This document shows positions 44,086 through 52,319 of a stretch of 64,000 nucleotides of DNA, piece by piece (position 1 is the first letter of the stretch; each line of letters begins with the position of its first letter). This DNA is from CAYZNE01 sp964461035 (GTDB lineage Archaea; Nanobdellota; Nanobdellia; Woesearchaeales; CAYZNE01): NCBI GenBank assembly GCA_964461035.1, contig CAYWRI010000004.1:1-64000 (forward strand), given 5' to 3'. The translations under genes were made by a program, and so were the position numbers. The notes beneath the pieces are model-generated. The model had not been told where the DNA came from, searched no databases, and saw only the letters and a list, made by a program, of their open reading frames with translations.

Positions 44086-44577
44086 ATGGTTGATATTACA
44101 TCTATTGACGGATTAAAAGAAAACATTAATTGCATAGGCTGTGCATTAGTTTCTAAAAAAATTAAAAATCCTTTTCCAATAATATATGAAGATGAATATT
44201 TTATGGTAAGTCAAGATTATGAAGTTCCAATATCTGGTTTCGTGGTTTTAGCATCAAAAAGACATATCCAAGGAATTCTTGATTTTACAGAAATCGAACT
44301 TAAATTTTTTTACAGATTACTTAAAATAATAAGATTGGCACTTAAAGAATGTCTTGGAATTAATTATGTTATGTTATTTTCTAATGAAAGTAAAATAATT
44401 AGTAAGATAAACCCTTCCCATTTTCATTTTTGCTTTTTACCTAAAGACGGATTTGAATCAAAAAATCTTAATGAAACTTTAGCGTATGCAAAAGCTAATA
44501 TGAAAACTGAAGAAAATTTTAAAAAAGTACAAGAATCAGCACTTAAACTAAAAGAATACATATCTAATTCTGTCTAA
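44086..44577 (+). CDS. HIT-superfamily protein
   Basis: 163 residues. C-terminal nucleotide-binding motif as NPSHFHFCFLPKDGF (H-x-H-x form of the histidine triad), with the typical preceding region IIYEDEYFMVSQDYEVPISG and FVVLASKRHIQGILDFTEIE. HIT proteins hydrolyse or transfer nucleotidyl groups (Ap4A, AMP conjugates). The third histidine is replaced, so activity is uncertain. An initial cluster CIGCALVSKK may be a zinc site half. Confidence 0.72.
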   Translation: MVDITSIDGLKENINCIGCALVSKKIKNPFPIIYEDEYFMVSQDYEVPISGFVVLASKRHIQGILDFTEIELKFFYRLLKIIRLALKECLGINYVMLFSNESKIISKINPSHFHFCFLPKDGFESKNLNETLAYAKANMKTEENFKKVQESALKLKEYISNSV

Positions 44578-44608
44578 ATATGTGCAACAAGATTAAGAAG
44601 TAATAATT

Positions 44609-45376
44609 TCAAACTCTAAATAAAGAACTAGGTCTTTCTCTGTTAGAAACGTATAGGTTAGGAAAAAAGAATTTTCTGTGTTTAATTGTTGAAGCCATAT
44701 TATTATAAGCAAGAGTTTCAGTATTATTGTTTAAACTCAAGTGTCCAAGAACAAGATTATGCAATCTTCGTTTAGCATGTTCTAAAGTTAAAAGTGATGA
44801 TTGAGTATTGCTAAGATGTCCAAAATCAGAAAGTATTCTTTTCTGTAATATTGGAGGATATTTTCCATTTTTTAACATGTAAACATCATGATTACTTTCT
44901 AAAATAAGTGAATCAGAATTTTTAACAGCATCAATAACATTATTACAAGGACTTCCAATATCCGTTAATATTCCTAAATTTCTATTACTCTGAATAAAAA
45001 AAGATACAGGTTCAATAGAATCATGTTTTTTCTTTATCAAATTTATTTCTAAATTTTGTTTTTTTATCATTTCATCAGGTTTAAAAAAATTTATTTTTTC
45101 AGGATCTAATTGAAGACTTGAATTTAGAAATGTTTTTCTTGAAATATATATTTCTGCATCAGTTTTCTTAGCTAAAACATCAACTCCTCTAATGTGATCA
45201 GAATGTTCATGACTAATAAAAATAGAATCAAGTTTTTCAGGATTTAATCCAAGTCTTTCCATTCTTAAGAAAATCTGTTTACAACTAATTCCTGCGTCAA
45301 ATAGATAAATCTTATCTTTATTCTCTACAACAAACGCATTTCCACTGCTTCCTGATGCTAATACTGCAAATCTCAT
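44609..45376 (-). CDS. MBL-fold metallohydrolase (YycJ/WalJ-like)
   Basis: 255 residues. It opens MRFAVLASGSSGNAFVVEN, typical of the YycJ group, and has the metal motif FISHEHSDHIRGVDVL (HxHxDH), a metal-binding aspartate near NLGILTDIGSPC, and a distal histidine in NLVLGHLSLNNNTETLA. Related proteins act on nucleic acids (5' exonuclease activity has been reported for YycJ). Motifs intact. Adjacent on the same strand to kae1 with 74 bases between. Confidence 0.88.
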   Translation of the reverse strand: MRFAVLASGSSGNAFVVENKDKIYLFDAGISCKQIFLRMERLGLNPEKLDSIFISHEHSDHIRGVDVLAKKTDAEIYISRKTFLNSSLQLDPEKINFFKPDEMIKKQNLEINLIKKKHDSIEPVSFFIQSNRNLGILTDIGSPCNNVIDAVKNSDSLILESNHDVYMLKNGKYPPILQKRILSDFGHLSNTQSSLLTLEHAKRRLHNLVLGHLSLNNNTETLAYNNMASTIKHRKFFFPNLYVSNRERPSSLFRV

Positions 45377-45450
45377 ATTTCAATCACAAAATTAGCTAAT
45401 CTAAGAACTATATAATTGTTTTGTTTTTTCGGGGTTAATTAAAACGGAAC

Positions 45451-46431
45451 TCATCGCCATCCTACAATAACTTTATCAGTTCGTTCGTAGGGTTTGACAA
45501 TACTATTCGCGATAGAAGTTTTAATGCCTGAGTTTAGCATTAGTTCTCCTGTTAGAGCAATCATTGCAGCATTATCAACATTGAATTCGTTTGGAAGAAT
45601 GAAACATTTTATTCCTCTTTCTTTAGCAAGAATCTTAGCCATTTTTTGTAATCTTGAATTGCAAGCAACTCCTCCTCCAAGAAGAATTTCTTCTTTACCT
45701 GTATGCGCAACAGCTCTTTCTGTTACTTCCATTAACATTGCAAAAACAGTTTCCTGAGCAGAATAACATAAGTCTTCTATTTTATATTTTTTAGATTTTA
45801 ATTTTGTTCGAAGATTAGTAAGTATTCCTCCAAAAACTAAATCCATACCTTTAACGTTATAAGGAAGTTCAATATAACTATTAGATTTTTTAGCAAGTTC
45901 ATCTATTTTTGGACCTGCAGGAAAACCAAGACCTGCATACCTTCCAAAAGAATCAAGAAAATTTCCAACACCAATATCTAATGTTTCTCCAAATATTCTG
46001 TATTTATGTTTATCATATGCAATTATTTGGGTGTTTGCTCCAGAAGCATAAACAAGAATCGGATCCTTTGCTCCAAGCAAGATTCGTCCAACTTCAAGAT
46101 GTGCAATACAATGATTAACTCCAATAAGTGGTTTTTTTAATAAAAGTGATAAAGATCTTGCAAGTGTTGCACCAATTCTTAAACTAGGTGCAAGACCAGG
46201 TGCCTGAGAAAAAGCTATTGCATCAATATCTTTAAAAGAAAATTCTGCTTTTTTTAATGACTCTTTTAATAAACTTAAAAACTCATTAAGATGATGTTCA
46301 GCAACTTTAAAAGGAATCATCCCACCTTCCTCTGTTGTAAAGCACCGTCTATTATTGCTTAATACTTTTTGATTTTTAGTAACCGCAATTCCTAAAGTGT
46401 GAGCAGTACTTTCAATTCCTAAAATTATCAT
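45451..46431 (-). CDS. kae1: tRNA N6-adenosine threonylcarbamoyltransferase Kae1
   Basis: 326-residue catalytic subunit of the KEOPS complex, which forms t6A at position 37 of ANN-decoding tRNAs. ASKHA ATPase fold with ILGIESTAHTLGIAV, metal-binding histidines in FKVAEHHLNEFLSL, QAPGLAPSLRIGATLARSLS, GVNHCIAHLEVGRI, YASGANTQII, and EILLGGGVACNSRLQ. No fused Bud32 kinase, unlike several euryarchaea. Confidence 0.95.
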   Translation of the reverse strand: MIILGIESTAHTLGIAVTKNQKVLSNNRRCFTTEEGGMIPFKVAEHHLNEFLSLLKESLKKAEFSFKDIDAIAFSQAPGLAPSLRIGATLARSLSLLLKKPLIGVNHCIAHLEVGRILLGAKDPILVYASGANTQIIAYDKHKYRIFGETLDIGVGNFLDSFGRYAGLGFPAGPKIDELAKKSNSYIELPYNVKGMDLVFGGILTNLRTKLKSKKYKIEDLCYSAQETVFAMLMEVTERAVAHTGKEEILLGGGVACNSRLQKMAKILAKERGIKCFILPNEFNVDNAAMIALTGELMLNSGIKTSIANSIVKPYERTDKVIVGWR

Positions 46432-46552
46432 AATACTAAGATAAATAAGGTTTGATTTAAATTTTTTTATGATTATTGGCGTAATTTAATCAATATTCTA
46501 AAACAAGAAACTTTATAAAAAGAATCAGATTCACCAGTTTAATAACATAATT

Positions 46553-46617
46553 GGCCCGAGTGGATAGCGTTGTAGGGTTTTTGGCGCTGCTTCTCGAAAC
46601 AATTATTTACAAATAAT
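46553..46617 (+). promoter_or_regulatory. Structured leader before the S13 operon
   Basis: A TATA-like ctttataaaaag (46511-46522) predicts a start near 46545, leaving about 90 bases before rpsM. In it cgag (46557) can pair with ctcg (46593), agcg (46566) with cgct (46585), and attattt-ac-aaataat (46602-46617) forms a second hairpin. The first part is GC-richer than the flanks. It may be an autoregulatory r-protein leader, e.g. for S4 or S13. Confidence 0.45.
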
Positions 46618-46634
46618 ACGTTGAAGGTTTTAAT

Positions 46635-47090
46635 ATGGTAGAATTTAAACATTTGGTAAGGATTGCGAACACTGATATTAAAGGTGAAAAAGCTATTCTT
46701 TATGCTCTAAAAAAAATAAAAGGTGTTGGAGTTATGTATGCAAACATGGCATGCTACAATGCAGGTATAGATAAAACAAAAAAAGCAGGAGAATTAACTG
46801 CTGAAGAAATTAAAGTTCTTGAATCTGCTTTACTAAATCCTGAAGCACCTGCATGGATGTTAAACAGAAGAAAAGATCCTGAAACCGGTGAAGATAAACA
46901 TCTTATAGGTTCTAACTTAATATTTACAAAAGATAATGATATAAAATCTATGAAAAAGATAAAGTCCTATAGGGGCGTAAGACATATTCAAAGACTTCCT
47001 TCGAGAGGTCAGAGAACTAAATCAAACTTCAGAAGAAATAAAGGTAAGGCTGTATCAGGTCTTAAGAGAAAAGGAGTTATGAGAAAGTAA
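46635..47090 (+). CDS. rpsM: Ribosomal protein S13
   Basis: 151-residue head protein of the 30S subunit contacting the P-site tRNA and subunit bridge B1. MVEFKHLVRIANTDIKGEKA, KIKGVGVMYANMACYNAG and the basic tail HIQRLPSRGQRTKSNFRRNK are diagnostic; an archaeal-type insertion is present. First gene of the S13-S4-S11-RpoD operon. Confidence 0.96.
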   Translation: MVEFKHLVRIANTDIKGEKAILYALKKIKGVGVMYANMACYNAGIDKTKKAGELTAEEIKVLESALLNPEAPAWMLNRRKDPETGEDKHLIGSNLIFTKDNDIKSMKKIKSYRGVRHIQRLPSRGQRTKSNFRRNKGKAVSGLKRKGVMRK

Positions 47091-47105
47091 ACATAGGAGA
47101 ATATA

Positions 47106-48138
47106 ATGGGAGATCCAAGAAAAATTCGAAAGAAATATGAAACGCCTGTTCATCCTTGGCAAAAGGAAAGAATTCTTGAAGAACAGGTATTAATGAAAGA
47201 ATATTCTTTGAAAAATAAAAAGGAAATTTGGAAATTCTCATCATTTCTTAAAAAATATAAGGATCAAGCGAAAAAATTAATTGCTATGCGTGGTAAACAA
47301 GCAGATTTAGAAAGAAAACAAATGATGGATAAACTTAAATCATATGGTTTAATAACAGCTAGCAGTGAAACTTTTGATGCAATATTTTCTCTTCAATTAA
47401 GAGATGTTTTAGATAGAATGTTACAAACAAGATTATTCAAGAAAGGACTTGCAAGAAGTATTAATCAAGCAAGACAATTTGTTGTTCATGGTCATGTTCT
47501 TATAGGTGATCAGAAAATAACTGCTCCAAGATATTTAGTTCGTGTAAATGAAGATCATTTAATTAATTTTGTTGTTTCATCTCCACTTTACTCTACTGAA
47601 CATCCTGAAAGACCTAAACCAGAAACTAATAAATCTCCTGAAGAAGTTTCTAATGTTGATAAAGATAAAAATGTATCTAAGAAGAAAACTACTTCAAGTT
47701 CTAATATAAAATCTGAAAAACCTTCAGAAATTTCTAAAAAAATAGAAAAAAAAGATTCTGTAGGTTCAACTAAGTCAAAAGCAGATAAAAAAGAAAAAAA
47801 AGAATCTGTTAAGGAAGATACTAATACTAAAGAAGAAGTGAAAGAGAAGAGTGAAACTGCTAAAAAGGTTGTTGATACTAAAGGAAACACTAATACTAAA
47901 GAAGAAGTGAAAGAGAAGAGTGAAACTGCTAAAAAGGTTGTTGNNNNNNNNNNNNNNNNNNNNNNNNNNNNNNNNNNNNNNNNNNNNNNNNNNNNNNNNN
48001 NNNNNNNNNNNNNNNNNNNNNNNNNNNNNNNNNNNNNNNNNNNATACTAAAGGAAACACTAATACTAAAGAAGAAGTAAGCAAAGAAATTACTGAAGATG
48101 TAAATTCGACAAATTCAGAAGCAAAGGTGAATAAGTAA
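47106..48138 (+). CDS. rpsD: Ribosomal protein S4 with repetitive C-terminal extension, interrupted by an assembly gap
   Basis: Small-subunit assembly protein. The first ~160 residues are a normal archaeal S4 (GDPRKIRKKYETPVHPWQKE, LQTRLFKKGLARSINQARQF, VVHGHVLIGDQKITAPRYLV). The C-terminal extension is Lys/Glu/Ser/Thr-rich and holds a perfect 69-base (23-residue) tandem repeat, NTNTKEEVKEKSETAKKVVD. A run of 100 N (47944-48043) falls inside the repeat. The frame before and after the gap differs, so the true gap is not 100 bases. After it the protein ends with VSKEITEDVNSTNSEAKVNK. Confidence 0.9.
47820..47943 (+). repeat. 69-base tandem repeat inside rpsD
   Basis: Copy 1 begins at 47820 and copy 2 at 47889, each opening actaatactaaagaagaagt. 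The sequence after the gap (48044-48072) is a further copy boundary. Total copy number is unknown because the assembly breaks here. Confidence 0.85.
47944..48043. other. Assembly gap (100 N)
   Basis: Placeholder gap in the repetitive tail of rpsD. Its length of exactly 100 is conventional and not a measured size; the reading frame does not survive it. Confidence 0.98.
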
Positions 48139-48142
48139 ATTG

Positions 48143-48649
48143 ATGAAAAACAATAATAGTAATAACAATCACAGAAGCAATGATGCGACTAAAAATAATA
48201 ATTCTTCTAGAAATAATCAGAGAAGACCTTCTTCTGATTCTTTTAGAAATAATAGAAATGAAAATATCAGATGGGGAATTTGTTATATTTTCGCATCTTA
48301 CAATAATACAATACTTCACGTTACAGATATTTCGGGATCTGAAACTATTGGTTTAGTTTCAGGGGGACAAGTTGTTAAAGCAGATAGATTGGAATCAAGT
48401 CCAACTGCCGCAATGAATGCTGCTAAAAAATTAGCAGACATAGTTAAAGAAAAAGGAATTTCAGGATTACATATAAGAATAAGAGCTCCTGGAGGTCACA
48501 ATGGTCCAAATAGTCCAGGTCCTGGTGCTCAAGCAGCAATTAGATCAATATCCCGAATGGGTTTGAAAATTGGTTTTATAGAAGATACAACACCTATTCC
48601 TCATGGTGGTTGTAGAAAAAAAGGCGGTAGAAGAGGTAGAAGAGTATAA
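48143..48649 (+). CDS. rpsK: Ribosomal protein S11 with Asn/Ser-rich N-terminal extension
   Basis: 168 residues from ATG 48143. The first ~40 residues are low-complexity Asn/Ser/Arg (KNNNSNNNHRSNDATKNNNS), not usual for S11. The core is typical: RWGICYIFASYNNTILHVTD, SGSETIGLVSGGQVVKADR, RIRAPGGHNGPNSPGPGAQA and the ending PIPHGGCRKKGGRRGRRV. S11 lies on the 30S platform near the mRNA exit. Confidence 0.95.
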   Translation: MKNNNSNNNHRSNDATKNNNSSRNNQRRPSSDSFRNNRNENIRWGICYIFASYNNTILHVTDISGSETIGLVSGGQVVKADRLESSPTAAMNAAKKLADIVKEKGISGLHIRIRAPGGHNGPNSPGPGAQAAIRSISRMGLKIGFIEDTTPIPHGGCRKKGGRRGRRV

Positions 48650-49425
48650 TGAAAGTATCAACACTTAAAAAATCAAAAAATAAACTTGTATTACTTTTTG
48701 AAGGTACTGATTCAACTTATATTAACACTTTAAGAAGACTAATAATGTCCGAAGTTCCAACCATGGCAATCGAAACTGTTGAATTTAGACAGAATGATTC
48801 TGTGCTTTATGATGAAATGTTGGCATTAAGATTAGGTCTTATTCCATTAAAAACTGATTTAAAATCATATTGTCTTCCCTCAGAATGTACTTGTGAAGGT
48901 GCAGGTTGTGCTAAATGTCAACTTAAATTGACTATGAAAGTTGAAGGGCTTGCAACAGTTTTTATTGAAGAACTTAAATCACAGGATCCAAAAGTTGTAC
49001 CCGTTTATCCTAATACTCCTCTTGTAAAAATATTAGATCATCAAAAAATTGAATTTGAAGCAACTGCTATACTGGGTAAAGGAAAAGAACATATGAAATG
49101 GTCCCCCGGTTTAGCAACTTATCATGGTATTCCTATAATAACTGCAGATAAATCTGCTAATACAGAAATAATAACTGCAAATTCAAAGATTTTATCTATT
49201 AAAGGAAATGTTGTTACAATACTTGATTATGGTAAATATAATTCGGCTCTTGAACAAGAACTTGAAGAAAATGGTTTTAATATTAATTATAGTGAAACCG
49301 ATTTTATTTTTTCTTTAGAATCTTGGGGTCAATTAAAAACAAAAGAGATTATTGAAAGAGCAATAGAAGAATATAATAAAATTTTAACTTTTTCAAAAAA
49401 CGAATTAAAAAATAAAACAAAATAA
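48649..49425 (+). CDS. rpoD: RNA polymerase subunit D (Rpo3)
   Basis: 258 residues, homologue of Rpb3 and bacterial alpha; dimerises with subunit L to nucleate polymerase assembly. NTLRRLIMSEVPTMAIETVE and LRLGLIPLKTDL mark the dimerisation core. A cysteine cluster (SECTCEGAGCAKCQLKL) corresponds to the ferredoxin-like domain of archaeal D subunits; here the pattern is C-x-C-x4-C-x2-C, so a metal or Fe-S site is possible. Start codon overlaps the S11 stop. Confidence 0.96.
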   Translation: MKVSTLKKSKNKLVLLFEGTDSTYINTLRRLIMSEVPTMAIETVEFRQNDSVLYDEMLALRLGLIPLKTDLKSYCLPSECTCEGAGCAKCQLKLTMKVEGLATVFIEELKSQDPKVVPVYPNTPLVKILDHQKIEFEATAILGKGKEHMKWSPGLATYHGIPIITADKSANTEIITANSKILSIKGNVVTILDYGKYNSALEQELEENGFNINYSETDFIFSLESWGQLKTKEIIERAIEEYNKILTFSKNELKNKTK

Positions 49426-49474
49426 TTAACTTAAAATAATTAAAATAAATCAAGGTGCTCCTAATACACTTAAT

Positions 49475-49558
49475 GTGGGAGTGCCGGAGTGGTCAAACGG
49501 GCACGGTTGAGGGCCGTGTGGCTTAGTGCCTGCGCGTGTTCAAACCACGTCTCCCACA
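49475..49558 (+). tRNA. tRNA-Leu (GAG)
   Basis: Type II tRNA of 84 bases. Acceptor gtgggag/ctcccac plus A, D arm with ccggagtggtcaaacgggc, anticodon stem cacgg/ccgtg with loop ttGAGgg, long variable arm, T arm gcgtg-ttcaaac-cacgt. Anticodon GAG (49509-49511). It sits within the r-protein operon, between rpoD and rpl18e. Confidence 0.93.
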
Positions 49559-49573
49559 TATTTATTTAGAAAA

Positions 49574-49927
49574 ATGAAACGAATAAAAAACATCCAAACA
49601 GAGCAGCTAATAAAAGAACTTAAAACTTTAGCAATTAAAGAAAATGTTAAGTTCTGGAAGAGAATAGCAACCGAATTAGAAAAACCTTCAAATAATAGGA
49701 GAATTGTCAACATTTCAAAAATTGATAAATTATCTAAAGAAGGAGAAATAATTCTTGTTCCAGGAAAAGTTTTAAGTTCAGGCGAATTAACTCACAAAGT
49801 TACAATAACAGCTTATGCTTTTTCAGATTCTGCTAAATCAAAGATTTTAGCAGTGGGAAAAGTTTTAAGTTTAAATGAATTAATGAAAGAAAATCCAAAA
49901 GCAAAAGGTATTAGGATTCTTGGTTAA
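49574..49927 (+). CDS. rpl18e: Ribosomal protein L18e
   Basis: 117 residues. KRIKNIQTEQLIKELKTLAI, NRRIVNISKIDKLSKEGEII, LVPGKVLSSGELTHKVTITA and SKILAVGKVLSLNELM mark L18e (L15-like fold). ATG 49574 is chosen; the frame upstream runs into tRNA-Leu. It heads the L18e-L13-S9-RpoN-RpoL segment. Confidence 0.94.
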   Translation: MKRIKNIQTEQLIKELKTLAIKENVKFWKRIATELEKPSNNRRIVNISKIDKLSKEGEIILVPGKVLSSGELTHKVTITAYAFSDSAKSKILAVGKVLSLNELMKENPKAKGIRILG

Positions 49928-49929
49928 AA

Positions 49930-50355
49930 ATGGTAGTTATAGACGTAAAAAATATGATATTGGGAAGAATTGCAACTAAAATTGCAAAAAAAGCACTATT
50001 AGGTGAAACCATATCTGTTATAAATTGTGAATATGCAGTTATAGCAGGTAAAAAAACTTCAATACTAGCTAGATACAAACATAGAAATGAAATGGGAATT
50101 CATACAAAAGGTCCTTTTCTTCCAAGAATGCCTGATAGATTTGTTAGAAGAACTATAAGAGGTATGCTTCCTTATAAAAATCCTAGAGGTTCAGACGCAT
50201 TTAAGAGAATAATTTGTTATATTGGAGCTCCTGAATCTATTAAAAATGAAACTATTTTAAAATTTGAAGATTGTGATGTTAGTAAATTACCTTCATTAAA
50301 ATATATTTCTGTAAAAGAAATATGTAAATTTTTAGGTGCAAAACAAGATGATTAA
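49930..50355 (+). CDS. rplM: Ribosomal protein L13
   Basis: 141 residues. MVVIDVKNMILGRIATKIAK, PDRFVRRTIRGMLPYKNPRG and AFKRIICYIGAPE are diagnostic of archaeal L13. Its start follows L18e after two bases and its end overlaps S9 by eight bases, so these genes are translated together. Confidence 0.95.
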   Translation: MVVIDVKNMILGRIATKIAKKALLGETISVINCEYAVIAGKKTSILARYKHRNEMGIHTKGPFLPRMPDRFVRRTIRGMLPYKNPRGSDAFKRIICYIGAPESIKNETILKFEDCDVSKLPSLKYISVKEICKFLGAKQDD

Positions 50356-50755
50356 AAAAACAGATGTAATTCATACTAGTGGAAAAAGAAAAACTGCTGT
50401 TGCAAGAGCAACACTTAAACAGGGAACAGGAAAAGTTTTCATAAACAAATGTTTGCTTCAAAATGTAAAACCTAAATTATATGCTTTAAGAATAAAAGAA
50501 CCTTTAATACTTAGTGGAGAATTAGCAGATAAAATTGATTTAAATGTAAATGTTTTTGGTGGTGGATTTTCATCAAGAGCAGATGCTTCAAGAATTGCTA
50601 TATCCAATGCACTAGTTGAATTTAAACCTGCACTTAAACAGATTTTTCTTGACTATGATAGGGCAATGCTTATATCTGATGTAAGAGCTAGAGAATCTTC
50701 AAAACCAAATAGTCAAGGTAGTGCAAGATCAAAAAGACAAAAATCATACAGGTAG
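50348..50755 (+). CDS. rpsI: Ribosomal protein S9
   Basis: 135 residues from ATG 50348. DVIHTSGKRKTAVARATLKQ, VFGGGFSSRADASRIAISNA, LVEFKP and the tail SQGSARSKRQKSYR, which reaches the P-site tRNA, identify S9. The GTG at 50336 would add four residues but overlaps L13 further. Confidence 0.95.
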   Translation: MIKKTDVIHTSGKRKTAVARATLKQGTGKVFINKCLLQNVKPKLYALRIKEPLILSGELADKIDLNVNVFGGGFSSRADASRIAISNALVEFKPALKQIFLDYDRAMLISDVRARESSKPNSQGSARSKRQKSYR

Positions 50756-50782
50756 ATTAAATATTCACAAGGTGAGTTAACT

Positions 50783-50980
50783 ATGATAATACCAATAAGA
50801 TGTTTTTCATGTGGAAAACCAATTGCACATCTCTGGACCGAGTTTAAAGAACAAACTCAAAAAGGAGATAGTCCGAAAAAAGTAATGACTGATTTAGGTC
50901 TAGACAGATTTTGTTGTAGATCTATGTTTATGACTCATGTTGATTTAATTGATATTGTTTCAAAATTTAGAAAATTTTAG
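50783..50980 (+). CDS. rpoN: RNA polymerase subunit N (Rpo10)
   Basis: 65-residue zinc protein homologous to Rpb10. IIPIRCFSCGKPIAHLWTEF gives the CxxC half-site and DRFCCRSMFMTHVDLID the CC half-site of the atypical zinc fold. An aaggtgag Shine-Dalgarno-like tract precedes it. Follows S9 as in most archaea. Confidence 0.96.
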   Translation: MIIPIRCFSCGKPIAHLWTEFKEQTQKGDSPKKVMTDLGLDRFCCRSMFMTHVDLIDIVSKFRKF

Positions 50981-50983
50981 AAA

Positions 50984-51253
50984 ATGGAATTCAAAATAAT
51001 AGAAAACAAAAAAAACAAACTTTTATTTGAGTTGGTTGGTTTTGATCATACATTCTGTAACCATCTTAGAGATGAACTTTGGAATGATAGCGATGTAAAG
51101 ATTTCAGCATATAAAACAGAGCATCCTCTTGTTTCTGTTCCAAAATTTCTTGTTGAAACTTCAAAAACTTCTGCTCTTGACGCTGTTTTAAGTGCAATTA
51201 AAAGAATCGAATCAACAAATAAATCTTTCTTAAAAGCTATTGACAAAATATAA
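50984..51253 (+). CDS. rpoL: RNA polymerase subunit L (Rpo11)
   Basis: 89 residues, homologous to Rpb11; forms the D-L heterodimer that starts polymerase assembly. FELVGFDHTFCNHLRDELWN and YKTEHPLVSVPKFLVETSKT are typical. Four bases after rpoN. Last gene of the long ribosomal/polymerase operon. Confidence 0.93.
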   Translation: MEFKIIENKKNKLLFELVGFDHTFCNHLRDELWNDSDVKISAYKTEHPLVSVPKFLVETSKTSALDAVLSAIKRIESTNKSFLKAIDKI

Positions 51254-51339
51254 TTTTTTTGTTTTAATTACTTGTTAAACGATATTTAAGTTTTGACACT
51301 CGAAAGATTTATATTAAGTCAAGTTTGTTTATTTTTAAT

Positions 51340-51750
51340 ATGAAATACAAATATTATAATCCGTATATTAATAAAGAAACAAAGGGCAGATACGATGTTA
51401 TGCCCATATTTGAAAATCCCCAAGTATTTTCTAACTTACTAAATGATTTAACCAACCCGTTCAAAGATTCTAATTTTGATAAAATTGCAGGACTTGATGC
51501 ATTAGGTTTTGTAATTGGTGGAGAATTAGCACAAAAGAATAATGTTGGATTTATTACAACAGGGGTTTAATACTCTGCAGTTTTACTGCTGTATCCAAGT
51601 TGTAATGACCAAAAATTCGTCTTGAAGATTTGTGTAACACTCCTGAGCTCTGCTCCGAGGGAATAGTAAATCAACTGAATTTTTGTGTTTATTTGCATTA
51701 GAAAAGGTGAAAAACTTCCAGGAATAAATAATACTGTTTTAAAAACATAA
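51340..51750 (+). pseudogene. Adenine phosphoribosyltransferase, interrupted by element B and truncated
   Basis: From ATG 51340 the frame reads YYNPYINKETKGRYDVMPIF, ENPQVFSNLLNDLTNPFKDS, KIAGLDALGFVIGGELAQKN then NVGFI, where TTGV and a stop come from the inserted element. Directly after the element (51694) the frame resumes CIRKGEKLPGINNTVLKT and stops. This matches the N-terminal half of purine phosphoribosyltransferases (GF-x-x-IRK-x-x-KLPG). The PRPP-binding half is absent downstream. A TATA-like tttatattaag (51308-51318) is still about 25 bases before the ATG. Confidence 0.75.
51556..51693 (+). mobile_element. Structured repeated element, copy B (138 bases)
   Basis: Homologue of 38820-38949. 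Stems: attacaa/ttgtaat, atac/gtat enclosing gcag/ctgc, caaaaattc/gaatttttg enclosing gagc/gctc. Relative to copy A several pairs change on both sides (T-A to C-G, T-A to G-C, A-T to T-A), so the structure is under constraint. TTTATT stands immediately left (51550-51555) and forms the right end (51688-51693). Removing the element restores one continuous phosphoribosyltransferase frame across the site. Confidence 0.72.
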
Positions 51751-51773
51751 ATCTTCTTAAAATAAACACAGAT

Positions 51774-52319
51774 TTATTTAACTTTAAGTTTACCAATTAT
51801 AGAACCTAAATAATAGCAACCAAAAATTAAAGCAGCACAAGAAATATACACTATAACTGCGGTAAGATTGGCGTTAATACCTTCAAATAAACACGTTCTT
51901 GCAGATTCTCTTATTTGATTTGCAACAGTTGAATTTGTATTTAAAGTAATCATTTGGTTTGGAGGACATAAAGTTAAATAAGACATTGTGGCAGGGTTTA
52001 TTCCTGTTAATGTAAGATAAATAGTTTCTGTAAAATCACTAATTTTTATTATTGGATACCTTAGATACCTTATTAAAATATAGTAAAATAAATGTAAACT
52101 TACAGAACTCACAATATATTCTGTTATATTTAATCTAGAAAAATAACCAATTATAAAAGGAATAATAATTACGGTTATTATTGCGAATGTAACATAAAAA
52201 TAATAATTATCTTGAAAAATATTATTAATAAAAACCTTAAAAATTAAAGTAAAAACTTTTAATAACACAAAAATGCCAATTGTTATTCCTGTCCAAGTTA
52301 AAACTTTTTTAATGTCCAT
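51774..52319 (-). CDS. Hypothetical membrane protein
   Basis: 181 residues with about four membrane segments: LTWTGITIGIFVLLKVFTLI, FYVTFAIITVIIIPFIIGYF, YIVSSVSLHLFYYILIRYL and the C-terminal AVIVYISCAALIFGCYYLGS. An external loop between the third and fourth contains two cysteines (YLTLCPP, RTCLFEG). No family recognised. Confidence 0.6.
   Translation of the reverse strand: MDIKKVLTWTGITIGIFVLLKVFTLIFKVFINNIFQDNYYFYVTFAIITVIIIPFIIGYFSRLNITEYIVSSVSLHLFYYILIRYLRYPIIKISDFTETIYLTLTGINPATMSYLTLCPPNQMITLNTNSTVANQIRESARTCLFEGINANLTAVIVYISCAALIFGCYYLGSIIGKLKVK

Noticed and set aside
46553..46600. tRNA or tRNA half (begins ggcccgagtggatagcg)
   Set aside because: No T arm or acceptor partner can be folded, so it is treated as a structured leader.
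49526..49573. Sixteen-codon N-terminal extension of L18e
   Set aside because: It would be translated from within tRNA-Leu; the L18e family starts at the ATG at 49574.
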